From assembly GCF_905475395.1 (NCBI RefSeq), contig NC_058341.1, forward strand, positions 73,467,597-73,531,596: a stretch of 64,000 nucleotides of DNA, in the 5' to 3' direction. Position numbers and translations under genes: made by a program. Positions within the stretch are counted from its first letter, which is position 1. Each line of letters opens with the position of its first letter. Positions 21,065 to 30,879 of the stretch are shown piece after piece. Source of the DNA: Chrysoperla carnea. Lineage: Eukaryota > Arthropoda > Insecta > Neuroptera > Chrysopidae. The notes under the pieces were generated by a model. It ran no database searches. It was given only the letters and a program-made list of their open reading frames with translations, and was not told where the DNA came from.

Positions 21065-21836
21065 ATTGCTCCGAATATACCTCAGATGATGAATTTTATG
21101 ATAGTGAGAATAATGTGTTGTTAGGTGTGGAAACTTTACATGATGGGAGTCATTACTGCATAATGCCTGAAAGACCGGAAAGAGAAGTGCCGAGTATTCC
21201 TCAGTGGTGGATGATGAAGTTCATGCTCTATTGAGTGGGTACACGGTCTCAGATCTTGAGCTTAATGCTCGTAGGTTAGGTATCAGTGAGGGTGTTTTAC
21301 ATCCATTTTATAGTGTGAAGGGGCCACTAGGTATTAACATTCCTGCCCTGAATTCTAATGCACCTCGTGTGCTCTTAAAAGATCTTATGACAATAACGAC
21401 AGGTTATGTTTGGAGGGATAATGGAGTCATCTCCTTTGATGATTCAATTAAGGATGACATGGGTTTTATGACCAATTGGGGAAGTGAGTACTACAATAGG
21501 AACACATTGGTTAGCAAATTGTTCCGGGGTAGATCTTACATAACATTGGATCGAAATCCATTCCGTTCTGACATGAATCCAATCTTTGGTGATGACGTGG
21601 TTTTGAAAGTAGAACATGATGAAGAGTATCATAGTTTAAATATTAACACCTTAAATCTCATTAGAGATGTTCTTCTATTTTCAGATCTAGACTTAATCGA
21701 CTTTGGAGGATTTTATTTTTCTTACAATTCACAATTTTTTAAAAACAATAGGTACGAATCAGTTCTTTTTCATGATGCACTGTGGGCAACTGCACTGTCT
21801 AATGAGAAGGATTTGATGAATACATTCAAAACTTAG
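21065..21836 (+). pseudogene. Acidic N-terminus gene, unit B (start deleted)
   Basis: A copy of the gene at 5,252. About 100 bases covering the leader and the first codons are missing (joined at ATTG|CTCCGAATATACC). A single T is lost near 21,202 (ATTCCTCAG versus ATTCCTTCAG). The remaining open frame from 21,204 has 210 residues with the same C-terminus, and the poly(A)-like signal is retained. Confidence 0.65.
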
Positions 21837-21931
21837 ATTCTTAAACCAAGAAAAGCACAAAATAAATAAAAATATCGTCATGTGCAATCACAGACTAGCT
21901 TTGCAAAAGGCATCGAGAAAACACATGTACT

Positions 21932-22031
21932 GAGCGGTTATATATGGAATATGTATATGAATCCTTATTTGATGAAACAACGGATTTCATAATATCAAAA
22001 AACCAAATACCATTCAATAAATATAGAGTTG
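21932..22031 (+). pseudogene. ENGGD-family gene 3' exon part, unit B
   Basis: After the repeated GAGCGGTTATAT the frame reads ERLYMEYVYESLF and DFIISKNQIPFNKYRVE, ending at the donor GAG|GTAAGT. This completes the exon interrupted at 18,125. Confidence 0.5.
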
Positions 22032-22352
22032 AGGTAAGTTAATTTTTTAATGGGAATTATATAGTTTTTTACCTAAAGCAATGGATTTATCATTTTTTAT
22101 TTAGGAAGCAATACTATATGTCCTATTAGTTTTAAAATAATAATGATGTTTTCTTTAGATAAAATTTTCTATTTTAATTAGAGAAACTATTCATAACTTA
22201 AAAAAAACTTATATGAAAATTTTTCCTTTTATTTGATAATGGCCTGTTTGAGGAAATTAATACTTGTATTAAAAAAAAAAAAAATAGAGAGCATAATTAT
22301 GGTTAAGTTATAAAAAAATATTATAAACACATACCATACGAAGAAAGAAAAT

Positions 22353-23379
22353 CATCATCAAATGGCGCTACAGCCCGGGGTGGGCCTTGGCCTCCTCTAC
22401 AATACGCCTCCAAGCAGAGCGGTCCTTGACTGCAGATCCCCATCCAGTGACTCTCATCACCTTCAAGTCACCCAGCACCTGGTCCAACCATCTGAGTCGA
22501 GGTCTTCCTCTTCTTCTAGTGGCATATATCTTTGCTTCAAGTATTTTCTTTGGCATTTGTGTGTTTTCCATTCTCTGAACGTGACCGAACCACCTGAGTC
22601 TTTGTGATTTGATGAACTTCACAATGTCTTCTCCCTGTAGGATTTCAAGGATTTCTCTGTTGGTTCGGATACGCCAGTCATCTTCGTTCTCTCGGATAGC
22701 CCCATATATTCTTCTTATTATTTTCCTTTCAAATCTTCTGATTCTTTCTTGGTCCTCCAATGTTAATGTCCAACTTTCACTGCCGTAGGTAATAATGGGC
22801 CGTATTAGAGTTTTGTATATTGTCATTTTGGTCTTCCGGGAGATGAGTTTGTTTTTCAGGAGTGTGATGTTAGCAAAGTAGGCTCGATTTCCACTTCGGA
22901 TCCTTTCTTTTATGGCGGCACTAGTTCTTCCTTCGTTGTTTACAAGCTCCCCTAGGTATTTAAATTCTGCTACCGCCTTATATGTTATGTCGTCTATTGT
23001 CAAGTCATCCATCGTCCTCCGATCTTGTGAGGCCGAGATCTTCATGTAGACTGTCTTGCTTTCGTTAATTACCAATCCCAACTTTTTACCATTTTCCTGT
23101 ATTTCTCTAAATACTTCTATCAATCTGCCTTTGGTTCTAGCAAATATACCTACGTCATCAGCGTATGCACATATTTGTGACGACTTGTAGAATATTGTTC
23201 CCCTTTGATCAGTGTCTTTTATGGCTTTGTGTAAGGCTATTATAAACAGTGTTGTTGAAAGTCCATCTCCCTGCTTGACACCAGTTGTAATGTCAAAGGG
23301 TTCGCTCAGCTTGTTGTTAATTTTTACTTTTGCTTTTGAGTTTTCCATGGTCATCATTGCTAGGTTGTTTAATTTGTTG
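22353..23379 (-). mobile_element. 5'-truncated LINE with 15-bp target duplication
   Basis: The insertion is flanked by ACGAAGAAAGAAAAT at 22,338-22,352 and 23,380-23,394. The empty site is visible in unit A near 6,530. The minus-strand frame (23,357-22,368, 329 residues) covers the RT palm end with TTGVKQGDGLSTTLF and the catalytic YADDVGIF, then the thumb and C-terminal region (TYGSESWTL, RLRWFGHVQRM, GRPRLRWLDQV). The 3' untranslated part is only about 15 bases and ends in GATGATGAT, typical of RTE-like and related LINEs. It inserted after units A and B diverged, so it is young. It is GC-richer than its surroundings. Confidence 0.9.
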
Positions 23380-23394
23380 ACGAAGAAAGAAAAT

Positions 23395-24389
23395 ACTAGT
23401 TATTAAATAAATATTTATAAATAATAATGTTTTTTTTATTTTAATAGATCTACTATATATAATGAAAAGTTTGTACTCATTATCCATCATATATTGAGTT
23501 ACAATTTGAATATTACAACAAATAATAAAATTTTCTCTTGTTTTTCTAAATTCTATAGTTTTAATATTAGCAGATGTATATAAATAATTAAATTTGTAAA
23601 TAAAACAAGTTACTTAAAAAATATTTCTTGTGTTATTTTTTTATTTACAACAAATTTTCTTTAGGTATCCATTCAGGGTTATTTAAACCAAACAAACACT
23701 TGGCTAACACCATTTTGTTTTTTCTTTTTAAAAATTTTTTGAACTAAATATATATTAGGAGGAATTAGTTTTCAATAATTCATAAGGGTAAAATGATGGG
23801 TTTCCTACTCAAGTTTCAAGCATATGTTTGTACTTGGAAACTCAAACAAAATCTCTGATGATTAATTTTCTCTCATCGTTTTTGCTTAGATGAATGTCTA
23901 TTATATACAATTTTCAATAATTTATCTTTATGTTTTTCAGAAACTTTGGTAGGTTTCATGTTAATCGTTTGATGTTTATTATTATTATTACAAGTTTTTT
24001 ACCACATTTTTGGAGAATATCAAGCCATTTGTATGAAACATTACACGAGAATTGTTTGTTTTACTTGTTTGAAAATAATTTGACATATGTAGGAAAAAGA
24101 TAACATTTGTCCTTGATGAGATTAGTTACCTTAAGTCAACAACAGTAGACTTACGCGTTGAGTCTGAAGCTAGTTCCTATTTCCTAACAAAAACACATGT
24201 TCTCTGTTTACTGTTCCTCAACAGATACTTAATATGTAATTCTTTAACAAATAATGTTAATAAGGAGGCTTAAGTCATACATAGTGGACATACATATATT
24301 TATTAATTGTTTTATTTTATCAGTGTTTACAAAACATATAGATCATTTATTTGTGAACTTGTATGTTTAATACAAAAGAAAGAGCTGAT
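23395..24389. other. Non-coding, matches 6,546-7,630
   Basis: No gene. It is a near copy of the unit A region with small deletions (for example 100 bases missing near 23,815). Confidence 0.5.
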
Positions 24390-24989
24390 TGAGTAGAGTA
24401 ATGCACTCAAAACAGGTGAACAATTAACAGTCATCACATTAGAAAAAACATTTAAGCCTATTACTTACCCGTTGAATAATCTTGTAGAAAAACAGGATGA
24501 TTCGGTAAATTATACACCAATTAATAAAAAACGTAAAGTGAATCATGCGCAGAGTTTATATAAAAACTAGAGAATGAAAATAAGCTATTAAATTATACAT
24601 CAATTAAGACGTTAAAATTATTTCAAGATACTCCATCAGTCAGATCATAACCGATACAGTTTTTTGATAAACATGTTTAAATGTGAATATTGTGATCTCA
24701 TATTTTCTCGGACATTTAATAAAAATAGACACATCCAGCGTTGTCCAGACTATTGGAATCATTAAATATTCCTGGTAATATGCAAATGGTGAGAAACAAA
24801 TTCCTGGCGGAGGAAAACTCACAAGCACAATTTGGGAATTGGCGTCCAAATATTTCATCAGTGATTGAACAAGAAAAAAATCTACTATTGAAGAAATTTT
24901 TATTGGAATTGTTAATGGAATATCCTGACATTATAGAAAAAAATTTACAAATTCCTCCTCTTACCTTAAATTATTATATTGAATATTAA
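24390..24989 (+). pseudogene. C2HC zinc-finger gene, unit B
   Basis: Same three pieces as at 7,631: an NLS-like exon (INKKRKVNH), an ATG at 24,675 with FKCEYCDLIFSRTFNKNRH and a C-x2-C-x12-H-x3-C finger, then LESLNIPGNMQMVRNKFLAE one base out of frame, ending at 24,989. Substitutions such as I to T in the finger keep its spacing, which suggests it was constrained until recently. Confidence 0.5.
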
Positions 24990-25273
24990 CAATTTTGTAC
25001 TATTATTTAAAATAAATATAATCTAAAAAAATTAAAAAAGAGGTTGTTATTAAAGTAAAACAAAATCCTTATTTAGATGATATTTTTATTAAAAACATAT
25101 AAAATTTATGAAAAACATACAAAAATTCACAAAAAGTAAAAAAAATTGACGTAAATGTTATAAAATTGATGAAAACATCACAAAATCTTGTAAAAAGATA
25201 ATAAAAATTGATGAGAAAAATTTTTTTTCGAATTATACCTGCATCTTCAACGCTTCTTTTTCAAAATCATTTT

Positions 25274-25756
25274 TTATTTAGTTAAATCTATAACAGTGTT
25301 GATTTTTGTTTGGCGATATTTTTTCTTCTTGTCAGTAGCTTGTTTATTGGGTTTGCAGACAGGTTTTTTTTTAATATATATTTTACGATGTGAAAGCCTC
25401 GATGGTTGATATATGAGTGCTTTAGATTGGTTGAAAGGAGAATCATATGTTGATGGATTTGAATATTCCCTGAATTGATCGATGGAAGGTTCAAATATTG
25501 ATGAATTTTGGTTGGTGGAATTTATAAATGGTTCCAACTCCGCAAGAGATATATTGCTTAGTGAAGAAAGATTAAATTCTAGATCTAAATCTAATGGAAG
25601 ATAATTTTCCATATCTATTATAGGAAAATCATCAGCAGGTTTGGGAATATTTTTTGGTGCAACAAGAATTCCTAGTCTGTGGGATTCCTGCTCTAGCTCT
25701 ATAGCAGTTTTAATTAATGCATCATTGGTTGTTTCACATTCCCAATCTGGGACTAA
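25274..25756 (-). CDS. DLTK-tail gene, unit B (intact exon)
   Basis: The minus-strand exon starts after TTAACAG at 25,756, passes MENYLPLDLDLEF and ends VIDLTK at 25,274. Its homopolymer is shorter than in the unit A right arm by a multiple of three, so one Lys is missing and the frame is intact. It is otherwise as described for 10,728-11,213. Confidence 0.5.
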   Translation of the reverse strand, partial: LVPDWECETTNDALIKTAIELEQESHRLGILVAPKNIPKPADDFPIIDMENYLPLDLDLEFNLSSLSNISLAELEPFINSTNQNSSIFEPSIDQFREYSNPSTYDSPFNQSKALIYQPSRLSHRKIYIKKKPVCKPNKQATDKKKKYRQTKINTVIDLTK

Positions 25757-26272
25757 CTGTTAAAAAATAACAGAACAAACAAAAAATATCAGAAAAGAAA
25801 AAACAATTAAAAAATTATATAAAAGCATCTTGAGTTATATTTTCCATTTGAAAACTGGGCCTTTTCAAAAACAATTGATAACTAATAAGATTGAAATTTT
25901 ATACTACTTATTTATATCATTTTCAATAACCGTCTCTCATATGGATAAAATATATACCAGCTTTTTAGTTATAATACCTAACAAATTTTTAAACATATTT
26001 GTTTAATGAGGTAGTTTATATGCAGAATGAAATTTAATAAATATTTTTGAAACTAAACAAGTGATTACAAACTATTTACTATTTTTATTTTAAAAATTTT
26101 ATATTAGATTTTACATTTAATTTTTTAGAGTGTACAAAAATTATTTCTAGGAAGAATTATAAATATGCTTAATATATAATTTATTTTAAAAGAGTTTATT
26201 ATTTTAATATACATTGTATGAAATAGTATAGTTTATTATTATAAAAAACATCACACAAATCCAATCTTTTTT
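25757..26272. other. Non-coding, half of a foldback element
   Basis: Matches 8,992-9,390 and then the inner part of the foldback element at 26,100-26,250, without the AT core. It ends at a junction with the VDLQGF 3' flank. Confidence 0.5.
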
Positions 26273-26742
26273 TTATTCTTCATATGAATGAAGAATTTTG
26301 AAAACATTTACTAACGCACAATTTTTGTTATGGAAAAAACATTTAGTTAATACTTTCTCGTCAATATTATTATATTTTTCTTCATTAAATTCCCACAAAT
26401 TTTCTATGTTGTAAACATTAATATTCAATAAATCCTCACACCATTTCACTTTTTCTTCTCCTTTAACCAAAATTTTACCATACTCTTCTTTTAGAATATC
26501 ACCAACAATTTGTCTAACATCCTTGAAATATGCAGTACCACTTTCCCATTTCAGACCATGTTGGTATTTACTAGGCCAGTTATTTGATGATTGTGATTTT
26601 TCATCTAGATATTCCCATTTATAGGGAGGTTTGATTATGAAATGTACTATTTCCTTTCCATTTTTTAGAAGAGCCAACTCTTTTAATATAAAATTATTTT
26701 TTGTATTTTTAAACCTTGTAAATCAATTATTAACAAATTCAT
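26273..26742 (-). pseudogene. VDLQGF-family gene, minus strand, unit B (one-base deletion)
   Basis: Near-identical to 11,988-12,458, but one base is lost in codons for QGFKN (TTTTTAAACC versus TTTTTGAAACC near 26,709). The ATG at 26,742 therefore leads only to a short peptide. The downstream 134 codons are unchanged apart from single substitutions. Confidence 0.65.
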
Positions 26743-26996
26743 GTTGTATATTAGAGTGATAAACAAATTAAAATTATCATCCCTATATACTTATTGAATG
26801 TTTTTAAGATATTAATAAATTATAAATAATTAACCTTCTTAAGTACCACTTTTTGTTTTCACATATTTTTTTGTATTATATAAACAAACAAAAATTTTTT
26901 TAAACAAATAATGCTCTCTCATCGAAATCGAAAAAAAATAAGATTTTTGTTTTAAAGAATTAGTTCAGTTTTATATTTTGAAACGTTAACAACAAG
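26743..26996. promoter_or_regulatory. Bidirectional promoter, unit B copy
   Basis: Counterpart of 12,459-12,712. Its last 165 bases show a single difference from unit A, right up to the ATG at 26,997. Confidence 0.5.
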
Positions 26997-27371
26997 ATGC
27001 AACCAATTCAAACTTTCGAAGAAAAAATTGTGTTAAATAAAAAGATAGATTATCTGTTAAAAAAAAGTTTTCGTGTATTTCGAAAATATAGAAATATACA
27101 CACTTTTTTTTATTGTGAAACCGAATCAATATATGATATTCGAAATTCATCAGGATGTCTATTTATTGAAAATGATGGTGATCCGACAAAACCGGATATT
27201 TTTGAAAAAGAATATGTAGAAACACTATTCTACCAATTAAGCCTAAGAAAATATCATCGTAGGCTTCATCTAAAGAACACTAAAAGTAACTCAGATGAGA
27301 ATATGTCTAATATAATAATTTCAATGAAGGAAATCCCAAATAATTTTTATTTAATACAGGTAAGAAAAACA
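26997..27371 (+). CDS. ENGGD-family protein, first exon, unit B
   Basis: ATG begins MQPIQTFEEKIVLNKKIDYL. The core GCLFIENDGDPTKPDIFEKE is followed by YHRRLHLKNTK and MKEIPNNFYLIQ. The frame then meets CAG|GTAAGA, a good splice donor, and otherwise stops seven codons later. Compared with the unit A gene 20 codons differ by replacement and 5 are silent, while the promoter is almost identical. The next gene downstream in the + direction is a DLTK-type frame rather than the acidic exon seen in unit A, so the two units diverge here. Confidence 0.5.
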
Positions 27372-27877
27372 TAGATTTAAATGGTTATTTCAACCCAAAT
27401 ATAGCATCGACATCTGCATTAGATGATGATGATTCTTCAATAAATTCACTGCTTACAGAATTAGAAGCAATATTATCTCAGTTTGAACATCAAGAAAAAA
27501 AACCATTTACTCATCAGATAAGAAAAATTGAAGAAGAAAAACCAACCACTCATCAGAAAAGAAAAATTGAAGAAGAAAAACCAACCACTCATCAGAAAAG
27601 AAAAATTGAAGAAGAAAAACCAACCTCTCATCAGAAAAGAAAAATTCAAGAAGAAAAACCAACCACTCATCAGAAAAGAAAAATTCAGGGTGAAAAACCA
27701 TCCACTCATCAGAAAAGAAAAATTCAGGGTGAAAAACAATCAAATATAAAAACTTTTTTTACTCGCTCTCTCCATCGAGATACATATAAAAAAAGAAAAC
27801 ACCGAGAAGAGACAATGGAAGATATAATCGACTTAACAATAGAAAATGAAGAAGATCATATTAAAAAGAAGTCTTGA
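27372..27877 (+). CDS. DLT-tail family protein with 13-residue tandem repeats
   Basis: The frame reads NIDLNGYFNPNIASTSALD, a Leu-rich SLLTELEAILSQFEHQ, six tandem copies of a 13-residue unit (KIEEEKPTTHQKR, 39 bases), then THRD-type basic sequence and MEDIIDLTIENEED, stopping at 27,877. The order (LTELEA, basic, IIDLT) matches the genes at 10,728 and 39,164. No ATG starts it, so it is a downstream exon or 5'-broken. The next gene's ATG (27,846) lies inside its end, a 32-base overlap. The equivalent pair at 39,732 overlaps by ATGA. Confidence 0.5.
27510..27735. repeat. 39-bp coding minisatellite, about six units
   Basis: The unit GAAGAAGAAAAACCAACCAC plus TCATCAGAAAAGAAAAATT repeats in phase with the reading frame. 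The later copies vary (CAAGAAG, CAGGGTG). Confidence 0.85.
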
Positions 27878-28373
27878 ACAAGCAGGTGAGAAAACCTTTA
27901 TTAATCATTTTTCTCCAACAACTAAATCGAGATTAAATGAAGATCCATCGTCATCTAGCTGTGAACTACCACCACTTTCACCATCAAATGAAACAAAAAC
28001 ATGGGTAGCTATTAATTGTTTTAATAATCGAGTTTTTGCAGGACGCTTATTAAATTATGAAAACGTTAAAGATCTTTCAATGTTTTTTAAAAATAAAGAA
28101 CAACTAGCGCATGAAAAAATTAAAGAATACTCATCTCTTCATACTCTAATTAAAATTTCTATTGGGATAAAATGTGATTTTATTATTAAAAAAAGCGATA
28201 CAGAGGTTATAGACACGTTTCACCATGTATTAAAACTTAAAAAGTATGATCAAACAACTGATTTTACAAGTTGGTATAATGACTCTCGGATTGAACTTGA
28301 TAAGAGAATAGAAGAATTCCAACAAAGAGGATTTAACGCAACTCTAGATAAAATTCTTTGTCTTTGTGTATGA
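27846..28373 (+). CDS. Stand-alone N-terminal region of DNA polymerase B family
   Basis: MKKIILKRSLEQAGEKTF is followed by a Ser/Pro-rich linker, then SLHTLIKISIGIKCDFIIKK, FTSWYNDSRIELDKRIEEFQ and GFNATLDKILCL. The same order precedes the polymerase at 39,732-40,430 (SLHTLIKISLAIKCDFIIRK, TWYNESLKKLEARLEDFQ, SNATLDKILSL). There the protein continues into the polymerase. Here it ends in CLCV-stop at 28,373, without the exonuclease and polymerase domains. This looks like a truncated duplicate that may be expressed alone. Confidence 0.6.
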   Translation: MKKIILKRSLEQAGEKTFINHFSPTTKSRLNEDPSSSSCELPPLSPSNETKTWVAINCFNNRVFAGRLLNYENVKDLSMFFKNKEQLAHEKIKEYSSLHTLIKISIGIKCDFIIKKSDTEVIDTFHHVLKLKKYDQTTDFTSWYNDSRIELDKRIEEFQQRGFNATLDKILCLCV

Positions 28374-28620
28374 TCAAGAGCGTGATACTAATTTTACGAA
28401 GTTTCAAGTTCAATTAGCAATTGAGAAGGTGGTTAGGGAGGATGGATCAATTTTGAGGTTCTACTCGGTCAAGTATCCAATGCATGGTCTAAGTAGTATG
28501 CAAAATTTGATGGAAGCATTACAAAAAACGGATGAGTTTTTTTATTACGATCTAACAAAATATACAGATTTATTTGCAAAACGTATAGCGCTACCACTTT
28601 CTTTACGCAATACTAATTGA
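28366..28620 (+). CDS. Unknown open frame, 80-85 residues
   Basis: This frame overlaps the end of the previous one and reads YDQERDTNFTKFQVQLAIEK, then FYSVKYPMHGLSSMQNLMEA and a helical end. The density of acidic and basic residues suggests real coding sequence. It could be the frameshifted remainder of the polymerase-like gene or an independent fragment. I do not recognise it. Confidence 0.3.
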   Translation: MYDQERDTNFTKFQVQLAIEKVVREDGSILRFYSVKYPMHGLSSMQNLMEALQKTDEFFYYDLTKYTDLFAKRIALPLSLRNTN

Positions 28621-28694
28621 TCAACACATTATTTTTTTTTGCTTATACTTAAAATTAATAGTAAAAAAAAACATTCATATAGATTTTAAATGTA

Positions 28695-29370
28695 TTCTGC
28701 TGCCAAGTGTGTCGAGAGGTCTCCAATGTTCATATATACCACTGCGACAACTTCCATTCGGTGTGTGATGGATGTTATTTTTTTCCAATCGCATCAAACA
28801 GCGCTGCAATAGATAGATGTCCTATATGTCGCAAACATAAAGAATTTACAAAGTATTGGAGAGGATGATGGCTATGGAGGTTGTGTGTCCTAACGATATG
28901 TGTGGGAAGAAATTACCAATATCTAAATTTCGAGATCATGAGAGTGATGACTGTGTGAGCATGGCTATCACACGATGCATACTCCCATTGTGTAATTGGA
29001 AAATGTTTACGAACTCTCAAGATTATATTAAACATCTTCTTCTCTTCAGCTTAATTTGTTATTAGAATACAAAAATAATGAAGGATGTAAAGAAATTATG
29101 AAATTTATTCGATTCGGTGAGAATTTTTTTTATATTCATTATAGTAATGAATTATTAGAGGTTGAATTTAAAATAGTTCCCATCATATTAAAAAATAGGT
29201 TAGCTATTGAAATATGCTTTTATGATGCAGATACTATGTTATCATTTAAAAATATTTTAAGGGCTAAAACCAATTTTGAATTTTCCATATCATACAAACA
29301 AATTCAAAGATTGTTTTCTGATGGGACAGAAAAGCGGGTTTTTCAGTTTTTGTGCAATATTATTAGATAA
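28695..29370 (+). pseudogene. RING plus SINA-like E3 ubiquitin ligase (frameshifted)
   Basis: From 28,698 a RING finger is clear: C-x2-C (CQVC), then HCDNFHSVCDGC and CPICRKH, giving the C3HC4-type ligand order. The frame stops at 28,864. One base out of frame, from 28,856, follow MMAMEVVCPND, MCGKKLPISKFRDHESDDC and TRCILPLCNWKMF with IKHLL, i.e. the paired SIAH-type zinc fingers. A third stretch (29,056-29,370) has a beta-rich domain, FIRFGENFFYIHY to FLCNIIR. SIAH/SINA proteins are E3 ligases with this order. Two frame breaks (about 28,860 and 29,050) make this copy nonfunctional unless they are errors. Confidence 0.65.
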
Positions 29371-29532
29371 AAAATTTTTTTACATCCTACGTTTTTTATC
29401 ATAAAATAATGTTTTGTTTTCATTAACTAAAACCCATTATATGCATAGAAAAAAAATAAATGTGTTAAACGTGCATCTTTTTTAATAACTTCTTTGTGTC
29501 GTCTTTATACACTCTAAGGTTTTATTATTAAA

Positions 29533-29820
29533 GTGATAATTAATAAAGAAGTGTTAGAAGAAATGATAGTGAAAAAACAAAATGGCAGTACCTATTACAT
29601 AAAAATTAAAAAATTGGAAAAGTCAAACTTAATGAATGTTGGAACTATTCAACGATTAAAAAATAAAATTCAAAATATTTTAAAAAAGGATGGAGAAAGT
29701 GAGGATTTTTATGCAATGGACGATATATCAATGCATTGGTGCAGTAAACACTTAAAACATCTTGGGATAAGAAATGGAAGAAAATTGTGGAACTACGAGC
29801 TGGACTTATTTTATCATTAA
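29533..29820 (+). CDS. K-family protein, third set (95 aa, 5' end replaced)
   Basis: Contains KEVLEEMIVKKQNGSTYYIK, QRLKNKIQNILKKDGESEDF, DDISMHWCSKHLKHLG and RKLWNYELDLFYH. The C-terminus is longer than in unit A because the one-base loss is absent. The normal ATG and promoter are missing: the unit's sequence begins abruptly at about 29,527 (AAAGTGATAATTAATAAAG), so the copy probably lacks its own start. Confidence 0.45.
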   Translation: MIINKEVLEEMIVKKQNGSTYYIKIKKLEKSNLMNVGTIQRLKNKIQNILKKDGESEDFYAMDDISMHWCSKHLKHLGIRNGRKLWNYELDLFYH

Positions 29821-30099
29821 TTTTTTTGTTTTTAATGATAGTAAGATTTTATATATATATTATTATGGTTGCTGAGAAAAATATTATATAATATGCTTTT
29901 AACATTAAAAAAATATTTTTTCTTAATAAAAATATATAAAATATATTTACATATTTGTATCATTTAAAATTTTTTTACCTTTCTAAGTTGTTTACTTAAA
30001 ATTAACATTTCTAGTTCATTTTACCTTGTGGCTATTGTTTTAGAAATATATTATTAAAATAATTTTAGTAATCATGGTTTATTAAAAAATTAATAATGA

Positions 30100-30150
30100 T
30101 AGACTTTCCAGTATTTTGTTTTTGGTAGGGGAAAAAAGTATATCATAAGA
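30100..30150 (+). promoter_or_regulatory. Core promoter module, third VDLQGF copy (TATA changed)
   Basis: AGACTTTCCAGTATTTTG and TTGGTAGGGGAAAAAAG are kept, but the TATA box reads TATATCATAAG. Confidence 0.5.
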
Positions 30151-30213
30151 AAACTTTACATTAAATTTTTGAGTTTTTAAATTTTTTATCAACAAGATAA
30201 TAGTATTTCCGTC

Positions 30214-30423
30214 ATGAGTAGCACAATTGTAGATTTACAAGGTTTTAAAGATATGAATAATAAATTTATATTGAAAGAATTGGCAATCTTGAAAAATGGT
30301 AAAGAAATACAACATTTTATGGTTAAACCGCCATATGGATGGCAGTTTCTTGATAATAAATCACAATCTTCAAATCAATGGTTGAAAAATGCTGAAAAAC
30401 ACTCTCATGGTTCTAGTTTTTGA
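30214..30423 (+). pseudogene. VDLQGF-family gene, third set, 5' part
   Basis: MSSTIVDLQGFKDMNNKF continues normally to SSNQWL and then turns into unrelated residues at about 30,390. The remaining two thirds of the gene are found at 31,856-32,144, so about 1.46 kb has been inserted, including a complete 94-residue gene with its own promoter. Confidence 0.65.
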
Positions 30424-30477
30424 GCGGATATTTTTATAGGTAATTAAGCTTTTTGATAGAAAGATTTGTAGAAAAAA

Positions 30478-30545
30478 TGTATTCATCCACGAATATTAGG
30501 GTATATAAGCTTGAATATTTTTACCACCTGAGCATCTTTAACACA
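30478..30545 (+). promoter_or_regulatory. Promoter of 94-residue gene (copy 1)
   Basis: GTATATAAGCTTGAATATTT and TTACCAC lie about 70 bases upstream of the ATG at 30,571. The same words precede the second copy at 34,208-34,265, and the TATA box matches that of the other families in its GTATATAA core. Confidence 0.55.
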
Positions 30546-30570
30546 AGTTAAAATTTTAAAACAAGTTAAA

Positions 30571-30855
30571 ATGGTAAAAATTTCTTTAAAATTGGTTATT
30601 TTAAATAACCAAATCAAGGAAGTGGTGATTTATAAGAATGGTGATGCAAAAGAGCATTTATATATTTCAAACTATTGGAGGTTGAAGTGGAATGCTAGAT
30701 GGGCAAATGAGGTGACGCTAGCAGAGATGGTGAGAATAGTAAGAACTATTCTCTCCTATGAGAACGCGGGGAGGATTTACGTGGGTGGGGAGACCGAGAG
30801 AATCCTCCTTCAGAAATTATTTAAGGATGTGGAAGTCATCACATCTTGGGATTAG
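30571..30855 (+). CDS. 94-residue protein, shortened VDLQGF relative (copy 1)
   Basis: ATG opens MVKISLKLVILNNQIKEVVI and runs to VEVITSWD. Several positions follow the VDLQGF family in order: K-E-x2-I-x-K-N-G, E-H-L-Y-I, W..W..E/D, MVRIVRTIL and IYVGGETE. The acidic first motif and the Cys-rich C-terminus are absent. I infer a shortened, diverged member of the same superfamily. No signal peptide. It has its own promoter and is paired with an ankyrin-like C-terminal fragment starting 25 bases after its stop, as is the second copy. Confidence 0.55.
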   Translation: MVKISLKLVILNNQIKEVVIYKNGDAKEHLYISNYWRLKWNARWANEVTLAEMVRIVRTILSYENAGRIYVGGETERILLQKLFKDVEVITSWD

Positions 30856-30879
30856 GTAAATTTTTTATATTCTATAAAG

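Noticed and set aside
27473..27749. Repetitive open frames on both strands through the 39-bp minisatellite
   Set aside because: These are other-frame readings of the in-phase 13-residue repeat. The frame joined to LTELEA upstream and IIDLT downstream is the likely coding one.
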